Below are positions 1 to 8,510 of a DNA stretch of 64,000 nucleotides, in pieces. The first letter of the stretch is position 1. Every line of letters begins with the position of its first letter. A program made the translations under genes and the position numbers. Under the pieces are notes generated by a model. That model had not been told where the DNA came from and ran no database searches. It saw nothing but the letters and a program-made list of their open reading frames with translations. This DNA comes from an uncultured Eubacteriales bacterium (GTDB lineage: Bacteria; Bacillota; Clostridia; Christensenellales; Pumilibacteraceae). The DNA lies in NCBI GenBank assembly GCA_900543755.1, contig UQSP01000005.1, positions 1-64,000 of the forward strand. Reading direction: 5' to 3'.

Positions 1-47
1 GAGATCTGCGCATGTCTCGTGGGCTCGGAGATGTGTATAAGAGACAG
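1..47. other. Illumina Nextera adapter (sequencing artefact)
   Basis: Bases 14-47 match the Nextera transposase read-2 adapter, ending in the 19-base mosaic end AGATGTGTATAAGAGACAG at 29-47. Bases 6-13 occupy the place of an 8-base i7 index, and bases 1-5 (GAGAT) match the end of the P7 oligo. This is untrimmed library adapter, not genomic DNA. Genuine sequence starts at 48. Confidence 0.97.
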
Positions 48-224
48 GGTTAAAAAAATGATTTTAAATTTTAATCGTAAATATTGTAAAACAGAAACAA
101 ATTAAAAAAGTCGGCACATTTGAAAAGTTTTAATTACACTTAATCTATCACAAAAAAGATTCATGAAAAAAACGGCGGCGCAAAAGGAAAACAGGGCTAT
201 TTTACGCGGTAAAGAGTTGACCGT

Positions 225-430
225 TTAACTCCGTTTTAAGGCGGCATTGCGCTTAATGAATATGTGAAGGCCGCTTCTTCCGAAGGCTGAGGCTTTAAGC
301 AAAAAATCGTTGCAGATGTTGTTGCTTACGTCTAAGCCGTAGTTTAAGAATGCCGCCGCGACGTCCTCTTTCGGAAAGCGCCGAAACGTAGTCCGCGTAA
401 TCGTAAGTTATGGCGTTGTTTATCTTTACG
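225..430 (-). pseudogene. remnant of an unidentified coding sequence
   Basis: On the minus strand one frame reads as protein-like from about 400 down to a TAA at 225-227 (contains FRRFPKEDVAAAFLNYG, then ICNDFLLKASAFGRSG). It has no good start and runs into a TAA at its upstream edge, while the overlapping frame upstream is also protein-like (AITYDYADYVSALSE). This is what a decayed gene with a frameshift would look like, but a chance open frame is possible. No family was recognised. The rest of 48-483 is AT-rich and shows nothing else. Confidence 0.3.
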
Positions 431-483
431 GGTTAAAGTAATTGCAATTCTGACGGGAAAAGAGTTTTTTTGCTTTGCACGGA

Positions 484-1383
484 TTAAAAATTTTCGGGTC
501 CGCTTTTATATTCTTTGCCCATGTTTACGCAAAGCTCGGTTATTTCCTTTTGCAGGGAGGAAAATACCTTTTGTTTGTGGGTAATAAGGCAGTAGGACCT
601 TTTGAAATCCGCGTCCACTACGGGAACCGTGCGCAGTTCGCCCCTGTCAAGGCGGGCGCGGACCATGCTTAAGGGCAGTACGGCGATGCCCAGTCCCGCG
701 GCGGCGCAGCTTTCGGCGGCCTGCGGATTGACCGTTTCTATAAACGGCGTCACGGTGGCCGAATGTTTTTTCGCAAGCTGCTCGAACTTTTCGCGCGACG
801 CGCTTCCCGATTCTCTAAGTATAAAGTCGTATTTGTCCGCGTCCTTAAACCGCAGTTTTTCGGGGGCGGGGTAATCGGGCGAGCATACCGCAACCAGTTT
901 ATCCTCAAAAAACTCCCGCGCATCAAGATGAGTGTCGGTCACCGAGTTTTCCACAAGCCCGAAGTCAAGTTCGCCCGTAAGCACCATTTTTTCCACCGAG
1001 TTTTTGGGAAATATTTTTATCTGAAGTTTGACCGCGGGGTAAAATTCCCTTATTTTTTTTATCATGGCGGGCAAAAGAAAGGTTCCTATTGTGAGAGAAG
1101 CTCCTATTTTAAGTCCGCAGGTCTTGCCGCTTTCGTAAGCGGTCGATTCGAAATCGTCGAAATTGTTAAGCACCGTCAAAGCGCGCTCGTAAAGCTGTTT
1201 ACCGGCGCTTGTGATGACCATGCGGTTTTTTATGCGCTGGAAAAGTTTAACGTCGTATTTCTTTTCAAGTTCCGCTATCGCGACGCTGACGGCGGGCTGA
1301 GCGATATAAAGTTTGTTTGCCGCTTTCGTAACGGATTTAAGCTCGCACACTTCCTTGAATATGCGTAAATGGCGCAAAGTCAA
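484..1383 (-). CDS. LysR-family transcriptional regulator
   Basis: This 299-residue protein has the length and layout of LysR-type regulators. An N-terminal winged helix-turn-helix (residues 1-60, with KAANKLYIAQPAVSVAIAELE as the recognition region) is followed by a linker helix and a type-2 periplasmic-binding-like effector domain (about 88-290). Translation probably starts at a TTG at 1381-1383, preceded by AAGGAG at a suitable distance. The gene is divergent from the chromate-type transporter genes and shares a 108-bp intergenic region with them. Members of the family usually regulate the divergent neighbour, so control of the transporter is a reasonable inference. The effector is unknown. 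Confidence 0.93.
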   Translation of the reverse strand: MTLRHLRIFKEVCELKSVTKAANKLYIAQPAVSVAIAELEKKYDVKLFQRIKNRMVITSAGKQLYERALTVLNNFDDFESTAYESGKTCGLKIGASLTIGTFLLPAMIKKIREFYPAVKLQIKIFPKNSVEKMVLTGELDFGLVENSVTDTHLDAREFFEDKLVAVCSPDYPAPEKLRFKDADKYDFILRESGSASREKFEQLAKKHSATVTPFIETVNPQAAESCAAAGLGIAVLPLSMVRARLDRGELRTVPVVDADFKRSYCLITHKQKVFSSLQKEITELCVNMGKEYKSGPENF

Positions 1384-1430
1384 TTCGGTTTCTCCTTATA
1401 ATGATTTTATTATGGTATTTATAAAATTAT

Positions 1431-1470
1431 AGTATTATACAAATGGTTTGTCAAATGATATAATAATACT
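1431..1470. promoter_or_regulatory. dyad between lysR and chrA genes, overlapping a -10 box
   Basis: AGTATTATA (1431-1439) and TATAATAATACT (1459-1470) form an imperfect inverted repeat centred near 1450. The right arm contains TATAAT (1459-1464), a good -10 for the plus-strand transporter gene at 1492, with no convincing -35. A dyad over the divergent promoter suits LysR control, but the link is inferred. Confidence 0.4.
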
Positions 1471-1491
1471 CGAAGGAAGCGTTTTTTTCGT

Positions 1492-2493
1492 ATGAACAAG
1501 GCAAAAAAATATTGGAAACTTTTTACTACGTGTTTCTATATAAGCACATTTACTTTCGGCGGCGGGTTCGTCATAATTCCGCTTATGCGCCGTAGGTTTG
1601 TCGAAGACCTTAAATGGCTGGAAGAAAACGAAATGATGGACCTTACGGCGATAGCGCAATCCTCGCCCGGAGCGATAGCGGTTAACGCGGCGATACTTAC
1701 GGGGTTTAAAATAGGCTCCGTCGCGGGCGCGATGATAGCCATGCTTGCAACCGTACTGCCGCCCGTCATAATAATTACCGTCATATCGTTTTTTTACAAC
1801 GCTTTCCGCGAGAACGCCGTTGTCGGCGCGGTCATGAAAGGCATGCAGGCGGGCGTCGCGGCGGTAATCTGCGACGTGGTAATCCGCATGGGCAGCGGAG
1901 TTTTCAAGGAAAAAAACGCGCTTTTCGTTATCATCATGGCGGCGGCTTTCATACTGACGTTTTTTCTGGACGTAAACGTCATTTTCATAATTCTGGGCTG
2001 TATTTTGCTTTCGGTTTGTATTTTCCTGTTTAAGGCTGCCGCAAAAAGCAAAAAGCGCAGAAAAAGTCTTTCAAAAAACGTAAATCCGACTTCTTTAGCC
2101 CCCTCCGACGGGGAACAGGACGCCGCGCAAAAAGAAGAGCAAGCATTAAAATCAAGCGCGCGTGGAGAGGAACCCGAGCAAGGAAAACAAACATCGGAAG
2201 ATAAGCCGCTTTCGGGTGGCAAGCAAACCGCAACGTCTGAACATACGGAAAACACCGAGCATACCGCAACGCCCGAGCAATCGACAGTAAGCCAACAAAC
2301 CTTAACTTTAGAGCAAACAGGAAACACCGAACAAACCGCAACAGACGCGGAAGATTCGGACAGCAAGCAAATTACTACGCCCGAGAAGAAAGAACTTGAC
2401 AGTTCTAAAGAAAAAGCCGCGCCGAAAAAAACAGTCGGAAAAAGCGGCAAGTCCGTTTCGCCGTCGGAAAGGGAAAAGGAGCGCGAAAAATGA
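1492..2493 (+). CDS. chromate transporter family protein, half-size, with long hydrophilic tail
   Basis: Residues 1-185 are a CHR-domain membrane protein. The family glycine-rich motif FGGGFVIIPLM lies near residue 24 and the SPGAIAVNAA motif near 63, followed by several hydrophobic helices. The CHR family includes chromate exporters, but many half-size Firmicute pairs have unknown substrates. Residues 190-333 are not part of the family: a low-complexity, Lys/Glu/Gln/Thr-rich tail with loose repeats of the type TEHT and TEQTAT, predicted cytoplasmic. The stop overlaps the next gene by 4 bases (ATGA), so the two halves are translationally coupled and probably form one transporter. Confidence 0.88.
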   Translation: MNKAKKYWKLFTTCFYISTFTFGGGFVIIPLMRRRFVEDLKWLEENEMMDLTAIAQSSPGAIAVNAAILTGFKIGSVAGAMIAMLATVLPPVIIITVISFFYNAFRENAVVGAVMKGMQAGVAAVICDVVIRMGSGVFKEKNALFVIIMAAAFILTFFLDVNVIFIILGCILLSVCIFLFKAAAKSKKRRKSLSKNVNPTSLAPSDGEQDAAQKEEQALKSSARGEEPEQGKQTSEDKPLSGGKQTATSEHTENTEHTATPEQSTVSQQTLTLEQTGNTEQTATDAEDSDSKQITTPEKKELDSSKEKAAPKKTVGKSGKSVSPSEREKEREK

Positions 2494-3053
2494 TTTATCT
2501 CGAACTTTTCTGGGTATTTTTTCAGGTAGGCGCGTTCAGTATCGGCGGCGGGTATGCGGCTATTCCCATTATACAAAGCAACGTGGTGGAAGGAAAAGGT
2601 TGGCTAAGCATGACCAAGTTCACCGACCTTATCACGATTGCGGAAATGACTCCCGGACCCATTGCGATAAATTCCGCGACGTTTGTGGGCAATCAGGTGG
2701 CGGGCATAGGCGGCGGACTTGTGGCTACGGCGGGCTGTATTCTGCCGTCGGCGTTAATAGTTTCGCTTCTGGCGTTTTTGTATTACAGATTCCGCAGTCT
2801 GTCTTTTGTAAAAGACACCATCGCACTTTTGCGTCCCGCCATAGTGGCGCTTATCGCCTCGGCGGGCATAGGCATACTCATTTTGTCGCTGTGGGGCGAC
2901 GGAGGCTTTACCACGGATATCACGGCGCTCAACATAGTTTCGGTGATAATTTTCTTTGCCTCCATGTTCTTTTTGCGCAAGTACAACCTCAATCCCGTAT
3001 TCGTAATTATCGGGTCGGGCGTGCTGGGCGCGGTATTCTATCTCTTGCTGTAA
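2490..3053 (+). CDS. chromate transporter family protein, second half-size subunit
   Basis: This 187-residue CHR-domain membrane protein has the same landmarks as its upstream partner: a glycine-rich start (FSIGGGYAAIPI), TPGPIAINSATFVG near residue 54, and about five to six hydrophobic segments. It lacks the long hydrophilic tail of the first subunit. Its ATG lies within the stop of the preceding gene, with a GGAGC ribosome site inside that gene. Paired short CHR proteins are a known arrangement in Firmicutes and are thought to act as a heterodimer. The substrate cannot be inferred from the sequence. The 217-bp gap after it contains only the promoter of the next gene. Confidence 0.9.
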   Translation: MIYLELFWVFFQVGAFSIGGGYAAIPIIQSNVVEGKGWLSMTKFTDLITIAEMTPGPIAINSATFVGNQVAGIGGGLVATAGCILPSALIVSLLAFLYYRFRSLSFVKDTIALLRPAIVALIASAGIGILILSLWGDGGFTTDITALNIVSVIIFFASMFFLRKYNLNPVFVIIGSGVLGAVFYLLL

Positions 3054-3120
3054 AACGGGAGCCGTAAAACAAAATCAGTATATTTTTTAAGACAAATTTA
3101 TCTGAAGCGCAATTTATTCG

Positions 3121-3149
3121 TTTACGGAAAGACAATCCGGATTTATAAT
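3121..3149 (+). promoter_or_regulatory. predicted sigma-A promoter of the first sulfatase gene
   Basis: TTTACG (3121-3126), a 17-base spacer and TATAAT (3144-3149). The -35 matches consensus at 4 of 6 positions. It lies about 120 bases before the sulfatase start, which has its own GGAGG site. Confidence 0.5.
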
Positions 3150-3270
3150 AATAAAGGCGCGATTTAAAAAGTGTCAGGAGTTTTGCTGAAAACAGTGTAA
3201 GGCAATACTTAAAATTATGAATTTTAAAAGTAAAGAAAAATCTTAACCGACTTTATATCGGAGGAAAAAA

Positions 3271-4776
3271 ATGAGCGAAAAATTAAACGTACTGTTTATC
3301 ACAAGCGATCAGCAGCATTACGAAACCATAGGTAAATTCAATAAAAAAATCAAAACGCCCAACATCGACCGCATAATCGACGAAGGCGTTTACATGAACC
3401 GCACTTACGCGGTTAACCCCACCTGCACGCCCACAAGAGCGTCATGGATTACGGGCAAATATCCCTCGCAGCACGGCGCATGGACGCTGGGAACCAAGCT
3501 GCCGGAGTCGCAGCACACGCTGGGCGAGGATTTCGCGGCGGCGGGGTACGAAACGGCGCTTATAGGAAAAGCCCATTTCCAGCCGCTTGCCTCTACCGAA
3601 AAATATCCCTCGCTGGAGGCGTATCCCGCGCTTCAGGACCTTGAGTTCTGGAAGACTTTTCACGGTCCTTTTTACGGCTTTAACCACGTAGAGCTTGCGC
3701 GCAACCACACCACGGAGGCGCACGTGGGGCAGCATTACGCGTTGTGGCTGGAGGAAAAGGGCTGCAAAAACTGGCGGGATTATTTTCTTCAGCCCACGGG
3801 CAACATGACCAAGGATTCGCCGCGCCTTCACTGGGACATTCCCGAAGAATATCATTACGACGCCTGGATTGCCGAAAGAACGAACGCCATGCTTCAAAAT
3901 TACGCCGCGGAAGATAAGCCCTTCTTTTTATGGGCAAGCTTTTTCGACCCGCATCCCGACTATTACGCTCCCTCGCCCTGGGACACCATGTACAATCCCG
4001 ACGATATGGAAGTCAAAGGACTTTTCGACTCCGAGCATTTGAGGAACAGCGATTTTCACCGCCTTTCGCAGTGTGAAAAACCCGATACATCCAAGTACGG
4101 CAAGTGGCTGCACGGAGTGCACTCGCACCTTTACGACGAAAAGGAGCTTAAAAAGAAAATCGCCGTTTATTACGGCATGGTCAGCCTTATGGACAAATAC
4201 ATCGGCAAAATTCTCGATAAGCTGGACGAACTGGGATTAAGCAAAAACACGCTTGTCGTATTCACCACCGACCACGGGCATTACTACGGCCAGCACGGGC
4301 TTATCGCAAAAGGTCCTTTTATGTTCGACGACCTTGTGCGCGTGCCGTTTGCCGCGCGCCTTAAAGGAGTCATTCCCGCGGGGAAAACTTCGGACGCGAT
4401 AATGTCCGGCGTGGACTTTATGCAGACCGTGCTTGACTTCTGCGGAATAGAGGCGCCCGACGGAGTGGCGGGAGTGTCGCAGAAAAAAGCGCTTGTAACC
4501 CCCGGCGAATCCGTGCGCGATTGGGCGATAGTGGAGCATAATCACGAGCGCGGAAAAGTCAACGTCCGCACTTATATAAATCAGAAATATAAACTGAGCA
4601 TATACCTCAATCAGCCGCGGGGCGAGCTTTTCGACCTCGAAGCCGACCCCGAGGAGCACTATAACCTTTTCGACAACCCCGAGTATAACGAAATCAAAAC
4701 CCGGCTGCTAACGGAATTTATACAGGCGGAAATGGAAAAGGAACCCCTTTTCATGCCGAGGATAGCCATTGCCTGA
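3271..4776 (+). CDS. Cys-type S1 sulfatase
   Basis: This 501-residue alkaline-phosphatase-fold sulfatase has an N-terminal metal-binding segment (TSDQQH, residues 11-16) and the sulfatase signature C52-T-P-T-R56, in which C52 is converted to formylglycine. A second metal region, TTDHGHYYGQHG, lies near residue 332. There is no signal peptide, so it is probably cytoplasmic. Cys-type enzymes of anaerobes depend on a radical SAM maturase, and one is encoded 42 kb away in this window (47267-48388). The sulfated substrate is unknown; the GH78-like gene downstream and the GH43-like locus suggest glycans. Start: ATG 7 bases after GGAGG. Confidence 0.93.
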   Translation: MSEKLNVLFITSDQQHYETIGKFNKKIKTPNIDRIIDEGVYMNRTYAVNPTCTPTRASWITGKYPSQHGAWTLGTKLPESQHTLGEDFAAAGYETALIGKAHFQPLASTEKYPSLEAYPALQDLEFWKTFHGPFYGFNHVELARNHTTEAHVGQHYALWLEEKGCKNWRDYFLQPTGNMTKDSPRLHWDIPEEYHYDAWIAERTNAMLQNYAAEDKPFFLWASFFDPHPDYYAPSPWDTMYNPDDMEVKGLFDSEHLRNSDFHRLSQCEKPDTSKYGKWLHGVHSHLYDEKELKKKIAVYYGMVSLMDKYIGKILDKLDELGLSKNTLVVFTTDHGHYYGQHGLIAKGPFMFDDLVRVPFAARLKGVIPAGKTSDAIMSGVDFMQTVLDFCGIEAPDGVAGVSQKKALVTPGESVRDWAIVEHNHERGKVNVRTYINQKYKLSIYLNQPRGELFDLEADPEEHYNLFDNPEYNEIKTRLLTEFIQAEMEKEPLFMPRIAIA

Positions 4777-4904
4777 CGTAAGGAAGGTAAAATCAGGGCT
4801 GTCGCGCGAAGCAAGGCAAATAAAAACGCGGGCTTAATTTAAAATCGGAAAAATTAAAAAAACCGTATTACAAACCGTTTTGATAAAAAAACGTTCGCTC
4901 AAAG

Positions 4905-4956
4905 ATAAAACAAAGCGGATTTTTACAAAAAATATTCCTCTTTGTTTTATTTTTTT
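4905..4956 (+). terminator. Rho-independent terminator after the sulfatase
   Basis: ATAAAACAAAG (4905-4915) and CTTTGTTTTAT (4940-4950) are a perfect 11-bp inverted repeat with a 24-base loop, followed by six T. The 286-bp gap between the sulfatase and mscL holds this and the mscL promoter. Confidence 0.6.
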
Positions 4957-5001
4957 GCAATTTTTATAAGAAATTCGTGCGCAAATTGCAAAAAAAATTA
5001 C

Positions 5002-5030
5002 TTGCGTTTGTTTTTAAAAAGCATTATTAT
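5002..5030 (+). promoter_or_regulatory. predicted promoter of mscL
   Basis: TTGCGT (5002-5007), a 17-base spacer and TATTAT (5025-5030), 32 bases before the mscL start codon. Confidence 0.5.
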
Positions 5031-5062
5031 ATACATAATGTCCAAATAAGAGGGATGAAGAT

Positions 5063-5665
5063 ATGAGGAAATTTTTCAGCGAATTCAAGACCTTTATCAC
5101 CCGCGGCAACGTTATAGACATGGCTGTCGGCGTTATCGTGGGCAGCGCGTTTACCGCAATAGTAACCGCGCTTACCAAACAGGTTTTTCAGCCGCTTGTC
5201 AACTGGGCGCTTGCGGGTACGGGCAACGGACTTGATTCCGCGGTAACCATGCTTAAGGAAGTCAGGGACGAAACGGGCGCAGTGGACATGGCAAATTCCA
5301 TATACATCGATTGGGGCGCCTTTATAACGGCGATTATCAATTTTCTGATTGTAGCGTTTATCCTGTTTGCCATCGTCAGGACCATAAACAAAGTGCGCGA
5401 CGCGGCAAACGCGCGTTTTTACGGCTTTGAAAAGGCTGAATATCTTAAGATGCGCATGCAGGGGCTGAAGAAAAAAGACATAGAGCTGCTTGCCCGTAAG
5501 CGCGACGAAGAAGCCAAAGCCAAAGCGGAACAGGAAAAAGCGGAACAGGAAAAAGCCGAAACGCAGGACGACATACTCAAAGACATACGCGAACTTTTGC
5601 GCGGCATGACCTTAACCTCAAACGGCGGTAAAGAAAGCGAGGAAGTAAAACCCGAAGGGGAATAA
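5063..5665 (+). CDS. mscL: large-conductance mechanosensitive channel MscL
   Basis: MscL opens a wide pore when membrane tension rises and protects against hypo-osmotic shock. The N-terminal amphipathic helix and first membrane segment are typical (FITRGNVIDMAVGVIVGSAF, residues 12-31). A periplasmic loop follows, then a second membrane segment (about 77-100) and a charged cytoplasmic tail (VRDAANARFYGFEKAEYLK). At 200 residues it is longer than the usual 120-150. The excess is a Lys/Glu/Ala-rich C-terminal helix (about 120-200) with AEQEKAEQEKAE, likely a coiled coil extending the cytoplasmic bundle. The gene stands alone with its own promoter. Confidence 0.96.
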   Translation: MRKFFSEFKTFITRGNVIDMAVGVIVGSAFTAIVTALTKQVFQPLVNWALAGTGNGLDSAVTMLKEVRDETGAVDMANSIYIDWGAFITAIINFLIVAFILFAIVRTINKVRDAANARFYGFEKAEYLKMRMQGLKKKDIELLARKRDEEAKAKAEQEKAEQEKAETQDDILKDIRELLRGMTLTSNGGKESEEVKPEGE

Positions 5666-5736
5666 AAAATTCGCTTGTTCCCGTTCAATCGCGGCAACCG
5701 AAGAGGTTTTTTTGTAATCGTTCCGTTGCTTTCCGC

Positions 5737-5826
5737 CGCTGAACAGTCAAGCCCGCGCGAGCAACACATTGTATGCGGGGTTTAGGGCGTCAGGTAGTCG
5801 TGTCGCTGAACAGTCAAGCCCGCGCG
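5737..5826 (+). repeat. 23-nt direct repeat in an intergenic region
   Basis: CGCTGAACAGTCAAGCCCGCGCG occurs at 5737-5759 and again, identically, at 5804-5826, a period of 67 bases (shown here split by position: begins CGCTGAACAG, ends AAGCCCGCGCG). The intervening 44 bases are unrelated. The surrounding 414-bp gap (5666-6079) between mscL and the GH78-like gene has no convincing coding sequence or strong terminator; a weak AACC/GGTT hairpin with a T run lies near 5696-5713. Confidence 0.75.
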
Positions 5827-6079
5827 CGGAGAACACGGCTGTCTTTGGAATCCGTTACGCTAAAGAAACCGCGGGCGCGATACAGGCACGGAAACATAAA
5901 AGGCGGAAATCGAAACCGTCAAAGTCAAACAAACGTTTTTTCACGCACTGAGCGGCATAAAAGTCCGCCGAAAAAGTGCAGTAAAATTTAACCGATTACG
6001 CGTCGCGATAAAATAAAGGCGAAAAACAAAAAGCCTAAAAAAGGCGGATAAAACTTTAAAACAATCAATCAGGAGAAAA

Positions 6080-7735
6080 ATGAAAGAATTTTCAACAGTT
6101 AAGTGCGCCCCCGATACGGTCAAAGAATACGTTTTTCCGTCAAGAGTGGTTCATTACGAAAACGCGGAAAACACGCAGTCTTTACTGAAGGAGAAGGAGC
6201 TTCAGATTACCTTAAACGAAAAGGAGCTTACCGTAGTCAGAAAGGGCGGCTATGTAGTGCTGGATTTCGGACGGGAGCTTTCGGGCGGCGTGCGCATACT
6301 CGCAAGTCAGGCAAACGCAAAGGTGCGCGTAAGACTGGGCGAAAGCGTAAGCGAAACTTTTTCCTGCGCCGTGGGTACGGAAAAGCTTAAGACGGACGAC
6401 GGCATAAAAATCGAGTCCGCGGAAAAGTGCGCGGGCTGCAACGACCATGCGCTGAGGGACGCCGAGTTTTTCCTTACGATACTATCCGATCAGGAATATT
6501 TTCAGTCGGGTTTCAGATTCGTAAGGCTGGACGCTTTGGAAAAGGATGTGGAGATTAAAAGCATCGTCGCGGTATACACGCATGCGAATTACCGCCGCGA
6601 CGGCTTTTTCAAATGCGGAAACGAAACGGTAAACCGCATTTACGAAACCGCCGCCCGCACGCTTACCCTTTGTATTCAGAACGGTATGCTGTGGGACGGG
6701 ATAAAGCGCGACAGGCTGGTATGGGTGGGGGATATGTACCCCGAAGTGCTTGCAGGTCTTGACCTTTACGGAAATGCGAGTTACATTCGCCGCGCCATAG
6801 ATTTTTCGCGCCGCTCGACCCCTCTTCCCGAATGGATGAACACCATGCCCGTCTATTCGCTGTGGTGGATAATGTGCCTTGACGAATACGTTTACCGCAC
6901 GGGCGACACGGACGCTTATTTTACCGACAACGCCGAATATCTCAAACGCCTCACCGAACAGTTCGACGGTTACGTCACCGATGAGGGTGAAGTGGCTACG
7001 CCCGGTATTTTTCTCGATTGGCCGTCGCATGACACTCCCGACGAAAAAGCGGGCGTGCGCGCCATAGCCGCGCTCAGCATGCACGCCGCGGACAGACTGT
7101 TTAAACTTGACGGTTACGTTTGCCCGCACACGAAAAGCGTATTGGAAAAACTAAAGCGCTCCCGCGCGGCGGCAAAGGACAAAAAACAGGCAATCGCACT
7201 CAGCCTTATCGCGGGATACGATGCGGACGCCGACCTTTTGATAAAAGGCGGGGCAAAAGGAATGAGTACCTTTATGAGCTGGGCGGTGCTTAACGCGGCG
7301 CACGATTACGCCTCGGATAAAGCCGCCGCCGAAATGATGGAGGAATACTACGGCGCAATGCTTAAAATGGGCGCAACCTCGTTTTGGGAGGACTTCGACG
7401 TCGAGTGGACAAAGGGAGCCGCGCCTGTGGACAGACTGCCCGAAAAGGGAGAAAAGGATATCCACGGCGACTTCGGAAAGTTCTGTTACGTGGGCTTCCG
7501 TCACTCTTTGTGCCACGGCTGGAGCGCGGGCGTGATAGACTACATAGTCACCCGTATCCTGGGCGTAAGAATTACTTCCCCAGGCGGCAAAACCGTATCG
7601 GTCAAACCTTTTTCCGCGTTCGGGGATATGGAGGGCGCAGTACCCGTGGGCGGCGGGCTGGTCAGGGTAAAGGTCGCAGACGGAAAAGTCAGCGCGGAGG
7701 CTACCTGCGGAATACAGGTAACCGTACAAGAATAA
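6080..7735 (+). CDS. GH78-like alpha-L-rhamnosidase family protein
   Basis: This 551-residue protein has a beta-sandwich N-terminal part (1-165) and an alpha/alpha-barrel (about 175-480), the arrangement of GH78 alpha-L-rhamnosidases. The family catalytic stretch is recognisable as D206-GIKR-D211-R-LVWVG-D218. Characterised enzymes have D, E and D at these three positions, with the middle Glu proposed as general acid, so here it is replaced by Asp. It is shorter than classic GH78 enzymes and has no signal peptide, so it probably acts on imported oligosaccharides. ATG is preceded by AGGAG. Function as a rhamnosidase is inferred; a related specificity or loss of activity is possible. Confidence 0.75.
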   Translation: MKEFSTVKCAPDTVKEYVFPSRVVHYENAENTQSLLKEKELQITLNEKELTVVRKGGYVVLDFGRELSGGVRILASQANAKVRVRLGESVSETFSCAVGTEKLKTDDGIKIESAEKCAGCNDHALRDAEFFLTILSDQEYFQSGFRFVRLDALEKDVEIKSIVAVYTHANYRRDGFFKCGNETVNRIYETAARTLTLCIQNGMLWDGIKRDRLVWVGDMYPEVLAGLDLYGNASYIRRAIDFSRRSTPLPEWMNTMPVYSLWWIMCLDEYVYRTGDTDAYFTDNAEYLKRLTEQFDGYVTDEGEVATPGIFLDWPSHDTPDEKAGVRAIAALSMHAADRLFKLDGYVCPHTKSVLEKLKRSRAAAKDKKQAIALSLIAGYDADADLLIKGGAKGMSTFMSWAVLNAAHDYASDKAAAEMMEEYYGAMLKMGATSFWEDFDVEWTKGAAPVDRLPEKGEKDIHGDFGKFCYVGFRHSLCHGWSAGVIDYIVTRILGVRITSPGGKTVSVKPFSAFGDMEGAVPVGGGLVRVKVADGKVSAEATCGIQVTVQE

Positions 7736-7818
7736 AAACGCAATAAAGCAGCGTAAAATTTTAAGAAAAAACAGATAAAAAAAATCAAAAAGACCGTTTT
7801 GTTTAAAAATAAAAAAAG

Positions 7819-7887
7819 TTTCACAATGTGAAAAGCCGATGAAAAATTACCCGATTGTATTGACTATTCTCTTAAACGGAATATAAT
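7819..7887 (+). promoter_or_regulatory. promoter of marR operon with upstream palindrome
   Basis: TTTCACAATGTGAAA (7819-7833) is a perfect 6-bp-arm palindrome. Downstream lie TTGACT (7860-7865), a 16-base spacer and TATAAT (7882-7887). The palindrome is a possible operator of the MarR protein encoded next or of another regulator. Confidence 0.5.
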
Positions 7888-7957
7888 CGTAGTTGAAAGG
7901 GTATGTTTTTTACGGTAAAAAAGCGCGACGGCAACCTAAGTCAAAGGAGGACTTACC

Positions 7958-8452
7958 ATGGAAATACTTACAAAAAATTTTTGCGACACTCTTAAAAAGC
8001 TGATTTCGCTTCCGTCGGTCAGGGACTTGTCCGCGTTTTTAGAGGGCGAAACCGCATTCCTTTTTATCATTAGGGATTACGGCGACAAACCCGCCACTCC
8101 TTCGCTGCTCAGCGAGGAACTTGGCGTTACGAAGGGCAGGATTACCGCCATCATCAACAGTCTTACGCGCAAGGACATGGTAAGGCTGGAAAAAGTGGAC
8201 GGCGACAGGCGTAAAGTGGACGTTCGCATTACCGAAACAGGCAAACGGTACATCGATGAAAAACTTGCTTCCACAAACGCGTTTCTCCGCAATTTTATCG
8301 ATAAAATCGGAAGGAAAGACGCCGAGGAGCTCATGCGGATACTCAACCGCACAACGGAAATCATGCGCGACGAGCATATCGAGGGACTGGACGCAACCGA
8401 CGGACACAAAATAATAGATAATTACCGTAAACATATTCATTGTAAGGACTGA
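7958..8452 (+). CDS. MarR-family transcriptional regulator
   Basis: This 164-residue protein has the winged-helix fold of MarR regulators: helices at the ends for dimerisation, a recognition region TPSLLSEELGVTKGRITAII near residues 46-65, and a wing with the KVDGDRRKVDVRITETG signature near 85-101. MarR proteins usually repress their own operon and release DNA on binding a small ligand. It is preceded by AAAGGAGG and followed 58 bases later by the SDR gene with its own strong ribosome site, so the two form an operon. Confidence 0.93.
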   Translation: MEILTKNFCDTLKKLISLPSVRDLSAFLEGETAFLFIIRDYGDKPATPSLLSEELGVTKGRITAIINSLTRKDMVRLEKVDGDRRKVDVRITETGKRYIDEKLASTNAFLRNFIDKIGRKDAEELMRILNRTTEIMRDEHIEGLDATDGHKIIDNYRKHIHCKD

Positions 8453-8510
8453 AAAATTCCGTAAAAAACCTACCGCTTTTCTCTATATTCCATAAAGGAG
8501 GCGGTGAACA

